Source: Microvirga ossetica (lineage in GTDB: Bacteria; Pseudomonadota; Alphaproteobacteria; Rhizobiales; Beijerinckiaceae). From it: a stretch of 64,000 bases of DNA. The stretch lies in the NCBI RefSeq assembly GCF_002741015.1, contig NZ_CP016616.1, forward strand, positions 5,358,501-5,422,500, in the 5' to 3' direction. The stretch's first letter is position 1; each line of letters begins with the position of its first letter. Both the position numbers and the translations under genes were made by a program. The notes under the pieces were generated by a model. That model was given only the letters and a program-made list of their open reading frames with translations, was not told the origin of the DNA and searched no databases. Below are positions 43,200 to 53,185 of the stretch, in pieces.

Positions 43200-44219
43200 A
43201 TGAAAAAGGCTCTCGTATCGATTGCCTTCGGCCTGACGGCCAGCCTGTTCGCAACGGGTGCCTCGGCCCAGGCCACGCTCAACAGCGTGAAGCAGAAAGG
43301 CTTCCTGACCTGCGGCTCGAACACGGGTCTTGCCGGCTTCGGCCAGCCTGACGCGCAGGGTAACTGGACCGGCCTCGACGTCGATTTCTGCCGCGCCATC
43401 GCTGCGGCCATCTTCGACGACCCGACCAAGGTTCGCTTCATTCCGCTCGCCGCCAAGGACCGCTTCACCGCGCTCCAGTCGGGCGAAGTGGACGTCCTGG
43501 CCCGCAACTCGACCGCGACGATGTCGCGCGAGACGCAGCTCGGCCTCGACTTCCCGGCCATCAACTATTACGACGGCCAGGGCTTCATGGTCCGCAAGAA
43601 GCTCGGCGTTGCCTCCGCCAAGGAGCTGAACGGCGCATCGATCTGCACCCAGCAGGGCACCACGACCGAGCTCAACCTTGCCGACTACTTCCGTGCCAAC
43701 AACATGAAGTACGAAGTGGTGGCTTTCGCGACCTCGGACGAGACGTTCAAGGCCTATGACGCCGGCCGCTGCGACGCCTTCACCACGGACGCCTCGGGTC
43801 TCTACGCCGAGCGCCTGCGCGCCTCGGCCCCGGACGATCATATCGTCCTGCCCGAGATCATCTCCAAGGAGCCGCTTGGCCCGGCAGTCCGCCATGGCGA
43901 CAACCAGTGGGGCGATATCGTCCGCTGGACTCACATGGCCATGCTGAATGCCGAAGAGCTCGGTGTGACCAAGGCCAATGTCGATCAGATGAAGACCTCC
44001 GACAACCCGGAGATCAAGCGTCTTCTCGGCACGGAAGGCAAGTTCGGTGAGGCCACCGGCCTGACCAACGACTGGGCTGTGCGCATCATCAAGCATGTGG
44101 GCAACTACGGCGAGTCCTTCGAGCGGAACGTCGGCGAAGGCTCGCGTCTGAAGATCAAGCGCGGTCAGAACGCCCAGTGGACCAAGGGCGGCCTGCAATA
44201 CGGCATCCCGGTTCGCTAA
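43200..44219 (+). CDS. aapJ: General L-amino-acid ABC transporter, periplasmic binding protein
   Basis: 339 residues. Sec signal peptide MKKALVSIAFGLTASLFATG ending ASAQA. The mature family-3 solute-binding protein has VKQKGFLTCGSNTGLAGFG, GLDVDFCRAIAAAIFDDPTKV, VDVLARNSTATMSRETQLGLDF and IKRLLGTEGKFG, all near-diagnostic of AapJ. The start is fixed by the leader and GGGAGAAG upstream; longer frames to the left lack a leader. A hairpin follows, then aapQ, aapM and aapP, giving a full transporter for a broad range of amino acids. Confidence 0.95.
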   Translation: MKKALVSIAFGLTASLFATGASAQATLNSVKQKGFLTCGSNTGLAGFGQPDAQGNWTGLDVDFCRAIAAAIFDDPTKVRFIPLAAKDRFTALQSGEVDVLARNSTATMSRETQLGLDFPAINYYDGQGFMVRKKLGVASAKELNGASICTQQGTTTELNLADYFRANNMKYEVVAFATSDETFKAYDAGRCDAFTTDASGLYAERLRASAPDDHIVLPEIISKEPLGPAVRHGDNQWGDIVRWTHMAMLNAEELGVTKANVDQMKTSDNPEIKRLLGTEGKFGEATGLTNDWAVRIIKHVGNYGESFERNVGEGSRLKIKRGQNAQWTKGGLQYGIPVR

Positions 44220-44235
44220 GCGACCACTGAAAACA

Positions 44236-44260
44236 GGGCGTCCGGATATTCCGGGCGCCC
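44236..44260 (+). promoter_or_regulatory. Hairpin between aapJ and aapQ
   Basis: GGGCGTCCGG (44236-44245) pairs with CCGGGCGCCC (44251-44260), with one T:G pair and a 5-base loop, just after the aapJ stop. It lies within the operon and lacks a strong T-tract, so a processing or attenuating hairpin that keeps binding-protein mRNA abundant is more likely than a full terminator. Confidence 0.55.
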
Positions 44261-44365
44261 TTCGACAATAACAAGAAATGCCGCCCGTTCATGAAACTCC
44301 ACAGGAGCATGAGCAGGGGAGGACGGCCCGGTATAAAATAAGAATAGCCGTCAGAGGTGAACTCA

Positions 44366-45568
44366 GTGCAGACCGTTGTCAGTCAGACATCGCCCCCCAA
44401 AAAATCGTTTCTGTACGATCCGAAGGTTCGTGGAATCTTCTACCAGGTCGTCCTCGTCGCCGCGATCGTCTTCCTCTTCTATGTGGCCGCGACGAATGCC
44501 ATCGAAAACCTGCAGCGCGCCAAGATCGCCTCAGGCTTCGGCTTCCTGAACAACACGGCCGGCTTCGATATCAGCCAGACGCTGATCCAGTTCAGCGCAG
44601 CCGGCGGAACCTATGGCGATGCCTTCATCGTCGGCTTGCTCAACACCCTGCTCGTCTCGGCGATCGGCATCTTCTTCACGACGATCCTCGGCTTCGTCAT
44701 CGGCATCGCGCGCCTGTCCAAGAACTGGATGGTGGCGAAGGTGGCGATGGTCTATGTCGAGGTGCTGCGCAACATTCCGCTGCTGGTGCAGTTGCTGTTC
44801 TGGTACATCGCCGTTCTCGGCACGCTGCCGCAGCCGCGCAACTCGCTCGAGATGGGTGCCGGCTTCTACCTGAATTCCCGCGGCCTCTTCATGGCGAAGC
44901 CCCTCTGGGGCCCCAATATCTCGATCCTCGTCACCGTTCTCGTGATCGGACTCGTCGGCACGTTCCTGTATCGCCGCTGGGCCAGGAAGCAGCAGGAGCA
45001 GACCGGCCGGCAATCTCCGGTCGGCAAGGTCACCCTTGCCTTGGTTTTCGGCCTTCCGATCCTGACCTGGATCGTACTGGCGCTCATCGGCGCCAACCCC
45101 ATCACCTTCGAAATGCCGCGCAAGGGCACGTTCAACCTGACCGGGGGCATGCAGATCCTGCCGGAATTCGTGGCGCTGCTTCTCGGCCTCGTCACCTATA
45201 CCGCAGCCTTCATCGCCGAGGTCGTCCGCGCGGGCATCCTCGCGGTCTCGAAAGGGCAGACGGAGGCCGCAGGCTCCCTCGGCCTCACCCCGGGCCAGAC
45301 CCTGCGCCTCGTGGTGATCCCGCAGGCCATGCGCGTCATCATTCCGCCGCTGACGAGCCAATACCTGAACCTGACGAAGAACTCGTCCCTCGCCGTCGCC
45401 ATCGGCTATCCCGACCTCGTGCAGGTGTTCATGGGAACGGTGCTGAACCAGACGGGCCAGGCCATCGAGGTCGTCGTCATCACCATGGGCGTCTATCTGA
45501 CGATCAGTCTCGTGACCTCCTTCGTCATGAACATCTACAATCGCCGCGTGGCGATCATCGAACGGTAG
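44366..45568 (+). CDS. aapQ: General L-amino-acid ABC transporter permease AapQ
   Basis: About 400-residue inner-membrane permease of the His/Glu/Gln family. The N-terminal SFLYDPKVRGIFYQVVLVAAIVFLFYVAATNA is typical of AapQ. Its long periplasmic insert precedes the second half, and the EAA loop is AGSLGLTPGQTLRLVVIPQAMRVIIPP. GTG 44366 is favoured by AGAGG eight bases upstream; GTG 44357 is an alternative. It forms a heterodimer with AapM. Read just after the aapJ hairpin and 8 bp before aapM. Confidence 0.92.
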   Translation: MQTVVSQTSPPKKSFLYDPKVRGIFYQVVLVAAIVFLFYVAATNAIENLQRAKIASGFGFLNNTAGFDISQTLIQFSAAGGTYGDAFIVGLLNTLLVSAIGIFFTTILGFVIGIARLSKNWMVAKVAMVYVEVLRNIPLLVQLLFWYIAVLGTLPQPRNSLEMGAGFYLNSRGLFMAKPLWGPNISILVTVLVIGLVGTFLYRRWARKQQEQTGRQSPVGKVTLALVFGLPILTWIVLALIGANPITFEMPRKGTFNLTGGMQILPEFVALLLGLVTYTAAFIAEVVRAGILAVSKGQTEAAGSLGLTPGQTLRLVVIPQAMRVIIPPLTSQYLNLTKNSSLAVAIGYPDLVQVFMGTVLNQTGQAIEVVVITMGVYLTISLVTSFVMNIYNRRVAIIER

Positions 45569-45576
45569 GAGATCCT

Positions 45577-46896
45577 ATGAGCACCGCCGTCGATATGCCC
45601 CGTTTCGTCCGCGCCAAGGAGGTGGATGCGCTGCCTCCGCCCAATCTGGCCCGCGGCCCCATCGCCTGGGTTCGGGAAAACCTCTTTTCCGGCACCTTCA
45701 ACACGATCCTGACGCTGGTGGTGTTCTACCTCCTCTACATCATCGTTCCGCCGCTCCTGAAGTTTCTCGTCATCGATGCGGTCTGGACCGGCACCGACCG
45801 GGCGGCCTGCCGCGCCGATTCCGGCGGCAGCGAGAGCGGCGCCTGCTGGGCCTTCATCTGGGACAAGCTGAACTACTTCATCTACGGCTCCTACACGATC
45901 TCGGAGCGCTGGCGGGTCAATATCTTCTTCGCTCTGCTCGCCCTCGGCGTGGTCTGGCTGCTCTGGCTGAAGGCGCCGCGCCGCGATCTCGGAGCGGTGT
46001 ACTTCTTCTGGATCTTCCCGGTCCTCTCCTACGTTCTCCTGACCGGCGGCAATGCGGATCTCGGCGTCCGCTTCTGGCTCGGCTTCGCCATCTTCGCAGC
46101 GCTCGTGATCGCGCTCTTCGCGTTCTTCGCCGCATTGCTGAAGACTGCCATGCGCCCGGCGCTCATCATGGGCGGAGGCATCGTCGCAGTGGTCGGCGTC
46201 ACCCTGGCGCTGATCGACATCGATTTCGGCCTCGCCCATGTGCCGACCTCCCTGTGGGGCGGCATCCTCGTCACCCTGCTGGTGGCGACGGTGGGCATCG
46301 TGGTCTCGCTGCCCTTCGGCATCGTTCTGGCGCTCGGGCGGCGCTCGAAACTGCCGATCGTGCGGATGGCCTCGGTGATCTTCATCGAGTTCGTGCGCGG
46401 CGTGCCGCTCATCACGGTGCTGATCATGGCGAACACCATGCTGCCGCTCTTCCTGCCCGGCGACATGACCGTGGACCGTCTTCTGCGGCCACTGATCGGC
46501 ACCGCGCTCTTCGCCTCCGCCTACATGGCCGAGGTGGTGCGCGGCGGCCTCCAGGCCATGCCGAAGGGACAATATGAAGGCGCGATGTCGCTCGGTCTCA
46601 ACTATCCGCAGATGATGACCCTGATCATCCTGCCGCAGGCCCTGCGGATCGTGATTCCGGGTATCGTGAACACCTTCATCGGCCTGTTCAAGGATACGTC
46701 GCTGGTGGCGATCGTCGGCATCTTCGATCTCGTGAAGACCATCGAGGCCTCGCGCATTGACCCGGCCTGGGCGGCGCCCACCATCGGACTCACGGGCTAT
46801 GCCTTCGCAGCCCTGTTCTACTTCATCTTCTGCTTTGGCATGTCGCGCTATTCGCTCGGCGTCGAGCGGCGTCTTGCAGCTGGTCAGAAACGGTAA
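45577..46896 (+). CDS. aapM: General L-amino-acid ABC transporter permease AapM
   Basis: 439-residue permease. AapM-type features are the N-terminal GPIAWVRENLFSGTFNTILTLVVFYLLY, a periplasmic loop with paired cysteines (ACRADSGGSESGACWAF), several central hydrophobic segments, and the EAA loop GAMSLGLNYPQMMTLIILPQALRIVIPG. TAGGAGAT before ATG 45577 supports the start. Open frame continues far to the left of this ATG but that part is antisense-like or out-of-frame noise over aapQ. Followed by aapP after 6 bp. Confidence 0.93.
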   Translation: MSTAVDMPRFVRAKEVDALPPPNLARGPIAWVRENLFSGTFNTILTLVVFYLLYIIVPPLLKFLVIDAVWTGTDRAACRADSGGSESGACWAFIWDKLNYFIYGSYTISERWRVNIFFALLALGVVWLLWLKAPRRDLGAVYFFWIFPVLSYVLLTGGNADLGVRFWLGFAIFAALVIALFAFFAALLKTAMRPALIMGGGIVAVVGVTLALIDIDFGLAHVPTSLWGGILVTLLVATVGIVVSLPFGIVLALGRRSKLPIVRMASVIFIEFVRGVPLITVLIMANTMLPLFLPGDMTVDRLLRPLIGTALFASAYMAEVVRGGLQAMPKGQYEGAMSLGLNYPQMMTLIILPQALRIVIPGIVNTFIGLFKDTSLVAIVGIFDLVKTIEASRIDPAWAAPTIGLTGYAFAALFYFIFCFGMSRYSLGVERRLAAGQKR

Positions 46897-46902
46897 TCAT
46901 CC

Positions 46903-47691
<789 letters not shown>

Positions 47692-47708
47692 GCGGAACCG
47701 AGCGGATT

Positions 47709-47742
47709 GCAAAAGGCCCCGGCGTGATCCGGGGCCTTTTGC
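47709..47742 (+). terminator. Strong intrinsic terminator of the aap operon
   Basis: GCAAAAGGCCCCGG (47709-47722) and its exact complement (47729-47742) flank a 6-base loop. The GC-rich stem ends in a T4 run opposite A4, giving a symmetric hairpin that can work from either strand. Confidence 0.88.
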
Positions 47743-47774
47743 ATTCGATAAAGGAGCACGCCCTGCACATGTTT

Positions 47775-47930
47775 CCCTCCCCCTTGCGGGTAGGGGTAGG
47801 GGTGGGGGTCGTTCGACGGGGTGAGAGATTGATCGAGTCGGATGCTGTAGCGACCGCTGATCTCTCTGAATGAAGCGCATCGCTTCGACTTTGCGACCCC
47901 CACCCTCGATCCCTCCCCGCAAGGGGAGGG
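47775..47930. repeat. Palindromic repeat between aapP and sseA
   Basis: Imperfect arms CCCTCCCCCTTGCGGG (47775-47790) and CCCGCAAGGGGAGGG (about 47916-47930) pair with a mismatch, and inner GGGTGGGGGTC pairs with GACCCCCACCC. It lies between convergent genes and probably ends or protects transcripts. Same style as the element at 14980-15163 (CCTCTCCC-type arms). Confidence 0.6.
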
Positions 47931-47945
47931 AAGCGGGGGATGCCG

Positions 47946-48803
47946 TCAATCAGTCTTCTTCGCCGATCCCGTTTCCACCGGCAGGTCCTCCCGCGCGCCC
48001 CATTCGGACCACGAGCCGTCGTAGATCGCCTGGATCGGGCGCCCGGCCACTTCGAAGGCGACGCCGAGGATCGCCGCCGAGACGCCGGAGCCGCAGGTGG
48101 TGATCACCGGCTGGCCCGGATCGATGCCTGCATCCGCGATGGCCTTCTCGAGCCCGGCCTTGTCCTTCAGCCGTCCGTTCTCGACGATCTCGCCGAAGGG
48201 CAGGTTGAGGCTTCCCGGAATATGGCCGGAGCGCAGGCCCGGGCGCGGCTCGGGGGCTTCGCCGCGGAAACGATCTCCGGGCCGGGCATCGACGACCTGC
48301 GCCGCACCGGATCGCAGCGCCGCCTGGATCGTCGAGGCATCCGCGACCACGGCCGGGTCGAAGGAAGGCTTGAAGGTTCGAGGAGCGCGCGGTGTCTCGG
48401 GCCCGGTCTCGACGGGCCGTCCTTCCGCCTTCCAGGCCGGAAAGCCGCCTTCGAGAATCGACACGTTGCGCGCGCCGAAGACCTGGAAGGTCCAGCGCAC
48501 GCGCGGCGCCGCGAAGAGGCCGGCGCCGTCATAGACCACGATGGTCGTGTCCTCGCCGATTCCCATCGCGCCGGCAGCCTGCGCGAAGTTGTCCGGCGAA
48601 GGCAGCATGTGGGGCAGGGCGGAGGAGGTGTCCTTTACGCTGTCGATGTCGAACCGCACCGCGCCGGGAATATGGCCGGCAAGATACTCGGCCTGCGGAT
48701 CGCGATTCTGCGTAGGCAGGTACCAGGAGCCGTCCACGACCACGAGATCCGGGTCGTTCAGGTGCTCCTGCAGCCATGCGGTCGATACGAAGGGTTGGGA
48801 CAT
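47946..48803 (-). CDS. sseA: 3-mercaptopyruvate sulfurtransferase (two-rhodanese-domain)
   Basis: 285 residues with tandem rhodanese domains. The inactive N-terminal domain has [16 protein letters not shown] and [15 protein letters not shown], marking the mercaptopyruvate rather than thiosulfate type. The active-site loop in the C-terminal domain is CGSGVSA with the catalytic cysteine at about residue 237. It transfers sulfur from 3-mercaptopyruvate to thiol acceptors. AAAGGAATT before ATG 48803 supports that start over the longer frame. It lies 34 bp downstream of the AlaX gene on the same strand, probably one transcript. Confidence 0.93.
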   Translation of the reverse strand: MSQPFVSTAWLQEHLNDPDLVVVDGSWYLPTQNRDPQAEYLAGHIPGAVRFDIDSVKDTSSALPHMLPSPDNFAQAAGAMGIGEDTTIVVYDGAGLFAAPRVRWTFQVFGARNVSILEGGFPAWKAEGRPVETGPETPRAPRTFKPSFDPAVVADASTIQAALRSGAAQVVDARPGDRFRGEAPEPRPGLRSGHIPGSLNLPFGEIVENGRLKDKAGLEKAIADAGIDPGQPVITTCGSGVSAAILGVAFEVAGRPIQAIYDGSWSEWGAREDLPVETGSAKKTD

Positions 48804-48837
48804 GGGCAATTCCTTTCGATTCGAGCGGATGAATCCC

Positions 48838-49560
48838 TCAGTCGACAAGGGACAGGCGGACGCGGCGGTTCTGCTTGCCCTTCTTCTCGATGTCGGTGAT
48901 CACGACGGAGCCGATCTCGCCGGTGCGCCGCACATGCGTGCCGCCGCAGGGCTGGAGATCGATGCCGTCGATCTCGACGAGGCGCACGCGGCCCGATCCG
49001 CGCGGCGGCTTCACCGACATGGTCTTCACCAGCCCCGGATTGGCATCGAGCTCCTCGTCGGTGATCCAGCGCTCGGTCACGGGTGCGTCGCGCGCGATCA
49101 GCGCATTCAGCTTTTCCGTGACTTCCGCCTTGTCGAGGCCCGCATCCGGAATGTCGAAATCGAGCCGCCCATCGCCGTCGCCGATGGAGCCGCCGGTGAC
49201 CGGGTAGGGCAGGACGACGCTCAAGAGATGAAGCGCCGTGTGGACGCGCATGCGCTTGAGCCGCCGCGGCCAATCGAGCTCGAGCGTGACGGTCTCGCCC
49301 TCCGTCAGGCGCGAGGCGGCCTCCGCGCCGACGAGATGTGCGACCTGCGAACGATCGGCGCCGTAGACTGTGTTCGCGATCTCGATTCTCTCTCCCTTCG
49401 ACGTGACCAGCGCGCCGGTGTCGCCCGGCTGTCCGCCGCCCTGGGCATAGAAGATCGTGCGGTCGAGAACGATTCCGCCCTCCGGCGTGATCCCGAGGAT
49501 TTTTGCCTCGCAGGAGGTGGCATAAGCATCGTCGCGGAAAAGAAGCGTCGTGGCGGCCAT
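48838..49560 (-). CDS. Alanyl-tRNA editing protein (AlaX type)
   Basis: 240 residues, free-standing homologue of the AlaRS editing domain, which hydrolyses Ser- or Gly-mischarged tRNA-Ala. The N-terminal part has [10 protein letters not shown] as in the AlaRS editing region; the zinc ligands are in [14 protein letters not shown] (two His) and [18 protein letters not shown] (Cys and His). Length fits the medium AlaX-M form. ATG 49560 is preferred over the longer frame to 49617 because the family-like [14 protein letters not shown] begins right after. Likely cotranscribed with sseA. Confidence 0.9.
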   Translation of the reverse strand: MAATTLLFRDDAYATSCEAKILGITPEGGIVLDRTIFYAQGGGQPGDTGALVTSKGERIEIANTVYGADRSQVAHLVGAEAASRLTEGETVTLELDWPRRLKRMRVHTALHLLSVVLPYPVTGGSIGDGDGRLDFDIPDAGLDKAEVTEKLNALIARDAPVTERWITDEELDANPGLVKTMSVKPPRGSGRVRLVEIDGIDLQPCGGTHVRRTGEIGSVVITDIEKKGKQNRRVRLSLVD

Positions 49561-49793
49561 GATTGTCCCGTTCGAAAAAGAGGGGCGATGCTGACGGCAA
49601 GGACGCGCGGCGGTCAAGCCATAACCGACGTGTGCGGAATGAACCGGGGAGGAGCAGCATTCGAACCCGCGATCGTCGAACCTGCGACGGTTGTCACGGC
49701 GAACCTGCGAGGCGTGCGCCGCAGCCGAATGCCAAGCCTCGAACGTGAGGCGTGCCGGGTTCGGTCAGGATCTGATCGGGAGGGTAGGAAGGT

Positions 49794-49868
49794 TGGCTCC
49801 GGCGGTAGGATTCGAACCTACGACCAACGGATTAACAGTCCGCTGCGCTACCGCTGCGCCACGCCGGA
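49794..49868 (-). tRNA. tRNA-Asn (GTT), CCA encoded
   Basis: On the minus strand the 75 bases fold as a cloverleaf. Acceptor TCCGGCG pairs with CGCCGGA; the D-arm is GCGCAGCGGTAGCGC-like; anticodon stem-loop has CTGTTAA with anticodon GTT; the T-arm is GTAGGTTCGAATCCTAC; discriminator G and an encoded CCA follow. The variable loop is short. It has no protein gene in register. Confidence 0.95.
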
Positions 49869-50080
49869 ATATGCCATACCATTCGAAGAAGCTTTGCTTT
49901 GAGCTTCCCTGAACGCCGCGGAGCCTTCGAAAGGCCGTCCGTCGGCGAGGTGGGAGGCATATAGCACGGGTTTCGACGGTTGCAAGTGCCTTATTGGCGC
50001 GGGCGAGCGAAAAGGGGCTGTTGCTCTTTGGGGGGATGGTTGCTATTGAGCAGCCGTCGCGTTCGCGGCACTCCCAGGAC

Positions 50081-50154
50081 GGCCTCGTGGCGGAGTGGTT
50101 ACGCAGAGGACTGCAAATCCTTGCACCCCGGTTCGATTCCGGGCGAGGCCTCCA
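50081..50154 (+). tRNA. tRNA-Cys (GCA), CCA encoded
   Basis: 74 bases. Acceptor GGCCTCG pairs with CGAGGCC; D-arm GGCGGAGTGGTTACGC; anticodon stem-loop GGACTGCAAATCC with anticodon GCA; T-arm CCCGGTTCGATTCCGGG; discriminator T then CCA. It lies just upstream of pcm (24 bp) and divergent from the tRNA-Asn gene. Confidence 0.96.
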
Positions 50155-50177
50155 ATAAGTTTCTGAAGGCACTATCC

Positions 50178-50840
50178 ATGGTCGATTTCGCTCAAGCGCG
50201 CCGGACAATGGTCGATGGCCAGCTGCGCACTTTCGATGTGAACGACATGCCGCTCCTGGATGCCATGGATACCGTCCCGCGCGAGCTCTTCGCGCTCCCC
50301 GGTCGCCAGGACCTTGCCTATATCGACCAGGACATCCTCGTCAGCGACGGCGCCGAGCGGCGCTACATGCTCTCCCCGATGATCCTCGGCCGCATGATCC
50401 AGGCCCTCTCGATCGAGGCCGGCGAGCGGGTTCTCGACGTGGCCTGCGGCCGCGGCTATGCCTCCGCCGTCTTCCACGAGCTCGGTGCCCAGGTGACCGC
50501 GCTCGAATCCGACGAGGCCCTGGCCTCGGTCGCCCGTGCGAGCCTGAGCGCTGCCGGTGCCGCCGGGGTGACGGTCGTCGCGGGTCCGCTCGACGAGGGC
50601 TATGCCGGCAATGCGCCCTATGACGCAATTCTCATCAACGGCTCGGTCGAGGTTCGTCCGGAAGCGCTCCTCGGGCAGTTGGCGGAAGGCGGGCGTCTCG
50701 TCTGCGTGAAGGGGCGCGGGCGTGCGGCGCAGGCGACGCTTTATGTGCGGTCGGGCGATGCGATCGGCGAGCGGAGCCTGTTCGAGGCTGCCGCGCCGCT
50801 GCTGACGCCCTTCCTCCAGACCCCCGGCTTCACGTTCTAA
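50178..50840 (+). CDS. pcm: Protein-L-isoaspartate O-methyltransferase
   Basis: 220-residue SAM-dependent methyltransferase that starts repair of isoaspartyl residues. The N-terminal VDFAQARRTMVDGQLRTFDV and the active-site region PRELFALPGRQDLAYIDQDI lead to the SAM motif RVLDVACGRGYASAVFHELG, and later ALLGQLAEGGRLVCVKG. Slightly short and divergent from E. coli Pcm, as is usual in alphaproteobacteria, where the gene regularly precedes the TolC exporter gene, as here. ATG 50178 is chosen because the frame before it runs through the tRNA. Confidence 0.88.
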   Translation: MVDFAQARRTMVDGQLRTFDVNDMPLLDAMDTVPRELFALPGRQDLAYIDQDILVSDGAERRYMLSPMILGRMIQALSIEAGERVLDVACGRGYASAVFHELGAQVTALESDEALASVARASLSAAGAAGVTVVAGPLDEGYAGNAPYDAILINGSVEVRPEALLGQLAEGGRLVCVKGRGRAAQATLYVRSGDAIGERSLFEAAAPLLTPFLQTPGFTF

Positions 50841-51033
50841 TCCTTTCCAATTCCTCAATTTGTCGTGCAGGAGGTGTCGCTTTTTTGCGCCACTCTCACG
50901 CTAAAATCGATTTGGCCGCAGCCTGTTGTTGCCGACTCGTTTCCCTTGGGTATTGTTGCGCTTTGAATGGAAGTGGTTTCTGAAGTGGCGTCGATTACGA
51001 CTGGACCGTCGTTGGATCGCTAGGCAGGTGCGC

Positions 51034-52443
51034 GTGAACGAAAAGTACTCCAAGAAAACGTATCGCTTGCTCTTTGGGGCAATGACCTCGGTGTTCGTGC
51101 TGGCGGGCGCGACCGGGGTGTCGGCCGAGACCTTGGAGAGCGCTTTGGCGCGCGCCTATGGCAACAATCCCGACATCAACGCTCAGCGCGCGAGTGTCCG
51201 CGCAACCGACGAGACCGTTCCCCAGGCCAAGTCCGGCTATCGTCCGCAGATCAGTGGCGTAGCCGATGTCGGCCGGAGCTGGGTAGAGGCCGAGTCGCCC
51301 GCATCGCGTTTCTCGCCGAATACGACAAGCAGAAATACGCTGATCCCCCGTGGGTTTGGGGTTGAGATCAATCAGTCGCTCTTCGATGGGTATCGGACCA
51401 CGAACAGGGTCCGGGCGGCCGAATCCTCCGTCCTCGGTTCGCGGGAAACCCTGAACACCACCGAGCAGAGCGTGCTGCTCGACGGCGCGACGGCCTATAT
51501 GGACGTCCTGCGCGACACCGCTATTCTCGACCTGCAGCGCAATAACGTCGAGGTAATCGACGAACAGCTCCGGCAGACCCGCGACCGCTTCAATGTCGGC
51601 GAAGTGACCCGGACGGACGTCGCTCAGGCCGAGGCGCGCCTTGCCGCTGCCCGGTCCGAGGCCAGCCTCGCCGAAGCCACCCTGCGCAACAGCATAGCGA
51701 TCTATCGTCAGGTCATCGGCGTAGAGCCCGCACAGCTGGCTCCCGGCCGGCCGCTCGACCGCCTGACGCCCCGCAACGTCGACTCCGCCCTGAAGGTCGC
51801 CCTCAACGAGCATCCGGCCATCAAGGCGCGCCAGCATGCGGTCGACGTGGCCGAGCTGCAGGTGAAGATCGAGCAGGGTGCCCTTGCTCCGCAATTGGGA
51901 GTCGTCGGTGCCATCGATCAGCGCTACGACAATCAGCAGGAAGGCGATGCCGCGCTTTCTGCCTCAGTCGTCGCGCGGCTGACCGTGCCGATCTACGAAG
52001 GCGGCCAGGCCTATGCGGCCACCCGCCAGGCCAAGGAGACGGCCGGCCAGCGTCGGCTCGAGGCCGATTCCGTGCGCGACCAGGTCCGCGCCGCCGTGCA
52101 ATCCTCCTGGGGCCGGCTGGAAGCGGCCCGGGCCCAGATCCAGGCGGCGCAGGCGCAGATCGATGCGGCCGAGACGGCGCTCAACGGTGTGCGCGAAGAG
52201 GCCCGCGTCGGCCAGCGCACCACCCTCGACGTGTTGAACGCGCAGCAGGAACTGCTCAACGCCCGCGTCAACCTCATCACGGCTCAGCGCGACCGCGTGG
52301 TCGCCTCCTACAGCCTCGTCAATGCGATGGGACGGCTCAATTCGCGGGCTCTCGGCTTGAGGGTGAATCACTACAGCCCGAAGATTCATTACGATCAGGT
52401 TAAGGATCTCTGGGTCGGGACGTCGACGCCGGACGGTCGTTGA
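51034..52443 (+). CDS. tolC: TolC-family outer-membrane efflux/secretion protein
   Basis: 469 residues from GTG 51034 (GGCAGG upstream). Signal peptide KKTYRLLFGAMTSVFVLAGATGVSA. The mature protein begins ETLESALARAYGNNPDINAQRASV and has the two long TolC repeats of coiled-coil helices with amphipathic strands: RDRFNVGEVTRTDVAQAEARLAAARSEASLAEA in the first half and VREEARVGQRTTLDVLNAQQELLNARVNLITAQRD in the second. A trimeric outer-membrane duct for type I secretion and drug efflux. A longer frame from 50926 lacks a leader. It could serve the RTX exporter if one exists elsewhere. Confidence 0.93.
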   Translation: MNEKYSKKTYRLLFGAMTSVFVLAGATGVSAETLESALARAYGNNPDINAQRASVRATDETVPQAKSGYRPQISGVADVGRSWVEAESPASRFSPNTTSRNTLIPRGFGVEINQSLFDGYRTTNRVRAAESSVLGSRETLNTTEQSVLLDGATAYMDVLRDTAILDLQRNNVEVIDEQLRQTRDRFNVGEVTRTDVAQAEARLAAARSEASLAEATLRNSIAIYRQVIGVEPAQLAPGRPLDRLTPRNVDSALKVALNEHPAIKARQHAVDVAELQVKIEQGALAPQLGVVGAIDQRYDNQQEGDAALSASVVARLTVPIYEGGQAYAATRQAKETAGQRRLEADSVRDQVRAAVQSSWGRLEAARAQIQAAQAQIDAAETALNGVREEARVGQRTTLDVLNAQQELLNARVNLITAQRDRVVASYSLVNAMGRLNSRALGLRVNHYSPKIHYDQVKDLWVGTSTPDGR

Positions 52444-52452
52444 TAAGTTTTC

Positions 52453-52478
52453 GGGCCAGAACTTTTTAGTTCTGGCCC
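52453..52478 (+). terminator. Intrinsic terminator after tolC
   Basis: GGGCCAGAAC (52453-52462) and its exact complement (52469-52478) surround TTTTTA, and TCCTTGTTTTC follows. Stem plus T-rich tail 10 bp after the tolC stop. Confidence 0.85.
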
Positions 52479-52562
52479 TCCTTGTTTTCTTTAGGTTTGC
52501 GTAAAATACTTTAAGTACATTCATAAGAATGTGATTCTTGCGTTGATGATTTGGATGCGGCT

Positions 52563-53141
52563 ATGGGGTCGGCGAGCCTAAAGGTTAATGAGCCATCGAT
52601 GGAAGAGATTTTGGCTTCCATCCGGCGTATCATCGCCGACGATGAGGAGCCTCAGCAGTTCTCCGAAGCCGAAGCGCCGAATTCCTCGCCTCTGAAAAAC
52701 GTCCTCGACATCGCCGAGCTTCACGTGTCTCCGCTCCTCGGATCGACGCCTAACGAGCCGGTGCTCGGCCCCTGGAGCCGCGGGGATGCGGCATTCCTGG
52801 ACGCCCTTTCAGAGCACGGCTCCGTAGAGCCTGCTCCCGCTCTTCGCGAGCCTGAGGATTTCGGACCGGCGCCGATCATCGTTCCCGCGCCCGTCCTGAA
52901 GAACGCTGCGCCGGCGCAGACGGCCGAGGCTCTCCTGTCGAGCGAGGCTGTCGCCTCGGTGACCGGCGCCTTCTCCCGCCTGAGCGAATCCGTCCGCCCC
53001 GCCCAGCCCCAGACGGTCGAGGATCTCATGAAGGAGATGCTGCGGCCCATGCTGAAGGCGTGGCTCGACGACAATCTTCCTCCCCTGGTCGAGCGCCTCG
53101 TCCGCGAGGAGATCGAGCGCGTCGTCCGCCGCCGGGCCTAG
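52563..53141 (+). CDS. popZ: PopZ-like polar organising protein (DUF2497)
   Basis: 192 residues. The conserved N-terminal helix is NEPSMEEILASIRRIIADDE; a variable acidic, Pro/Ala-rich middle (low complexity) follows; the C-terminal oligomerisation block is PMLKAWLDDNLPPLVERLV then REEIERVVRR. This is the PopZ arrangement in alphaproteobacteria, where the protein forms polar condensates that anchor chromosome ends and cell-cycle factors. ATG 52563 is preferred; TTG 52551 is upstream. It lies between tolC and valS, a conserved order. The stop is followed by a palindromic element. Confidence 0.9.
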   Translation: MGSASLKVNEPSMEEILASIRRIIADDEEPQQFSEAEAPNSSPLKNVLDIAELHVSPLLGSTPNEPVLGPWSRGDAAFLDALSEHGSVEPAPALREPEDFGPAPIIVPAPVLKNAAPAQTAEALLSSEAVASVTGAFSRLSESVRPAQPQTVEDLMKEMLRPMLKAWLDDNLPPLVERLVREEIERVVRRRA

Positions 53142-53142
53142 A

Positions 53143-53185
53143 GCATTTTTCGGCGAAGTGGATCCGGTTCGCCGTCAAAAAATGC
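53143..53185. repeat. Palindromic terminator-like repeat between popZ and valS
   Basis: GCATTTTT-CGGCGAA (53143-53157) pairs with TTCGCCG-AAAAAATGC (53168-53185, with a TC bulge) around GTGGATCCGG. With A/T tracts on both sides it resembles a bidirectional terminator; the pattern is common in this group of bacteria. Confidence 0.75.

Noticed and set aside
44278..45576. Upstream extension of the aapM frame to 872 codons
   Set aside because: Overlaps aapQ out of frame; ATG 45577 with TAGGAGAT gives a normal AapM.
49640..49770. tRNA-like stretch (TTCGAACCCGCG and repeated CGAACCTGCGA) next to tRNA-Asn
   Set aside because: T-arm-like words are present but no acceptor stem or anticodon arm can be closed; perhaps a decayed tRNA, not supported as a gene.
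49794..50154. tRNA-Asn/tRNA-Cys pair as a genomic-island attachment site
   Set aside because: No integrase, no repeated tRNA 3' end and ordinary conserved genes on both sides.
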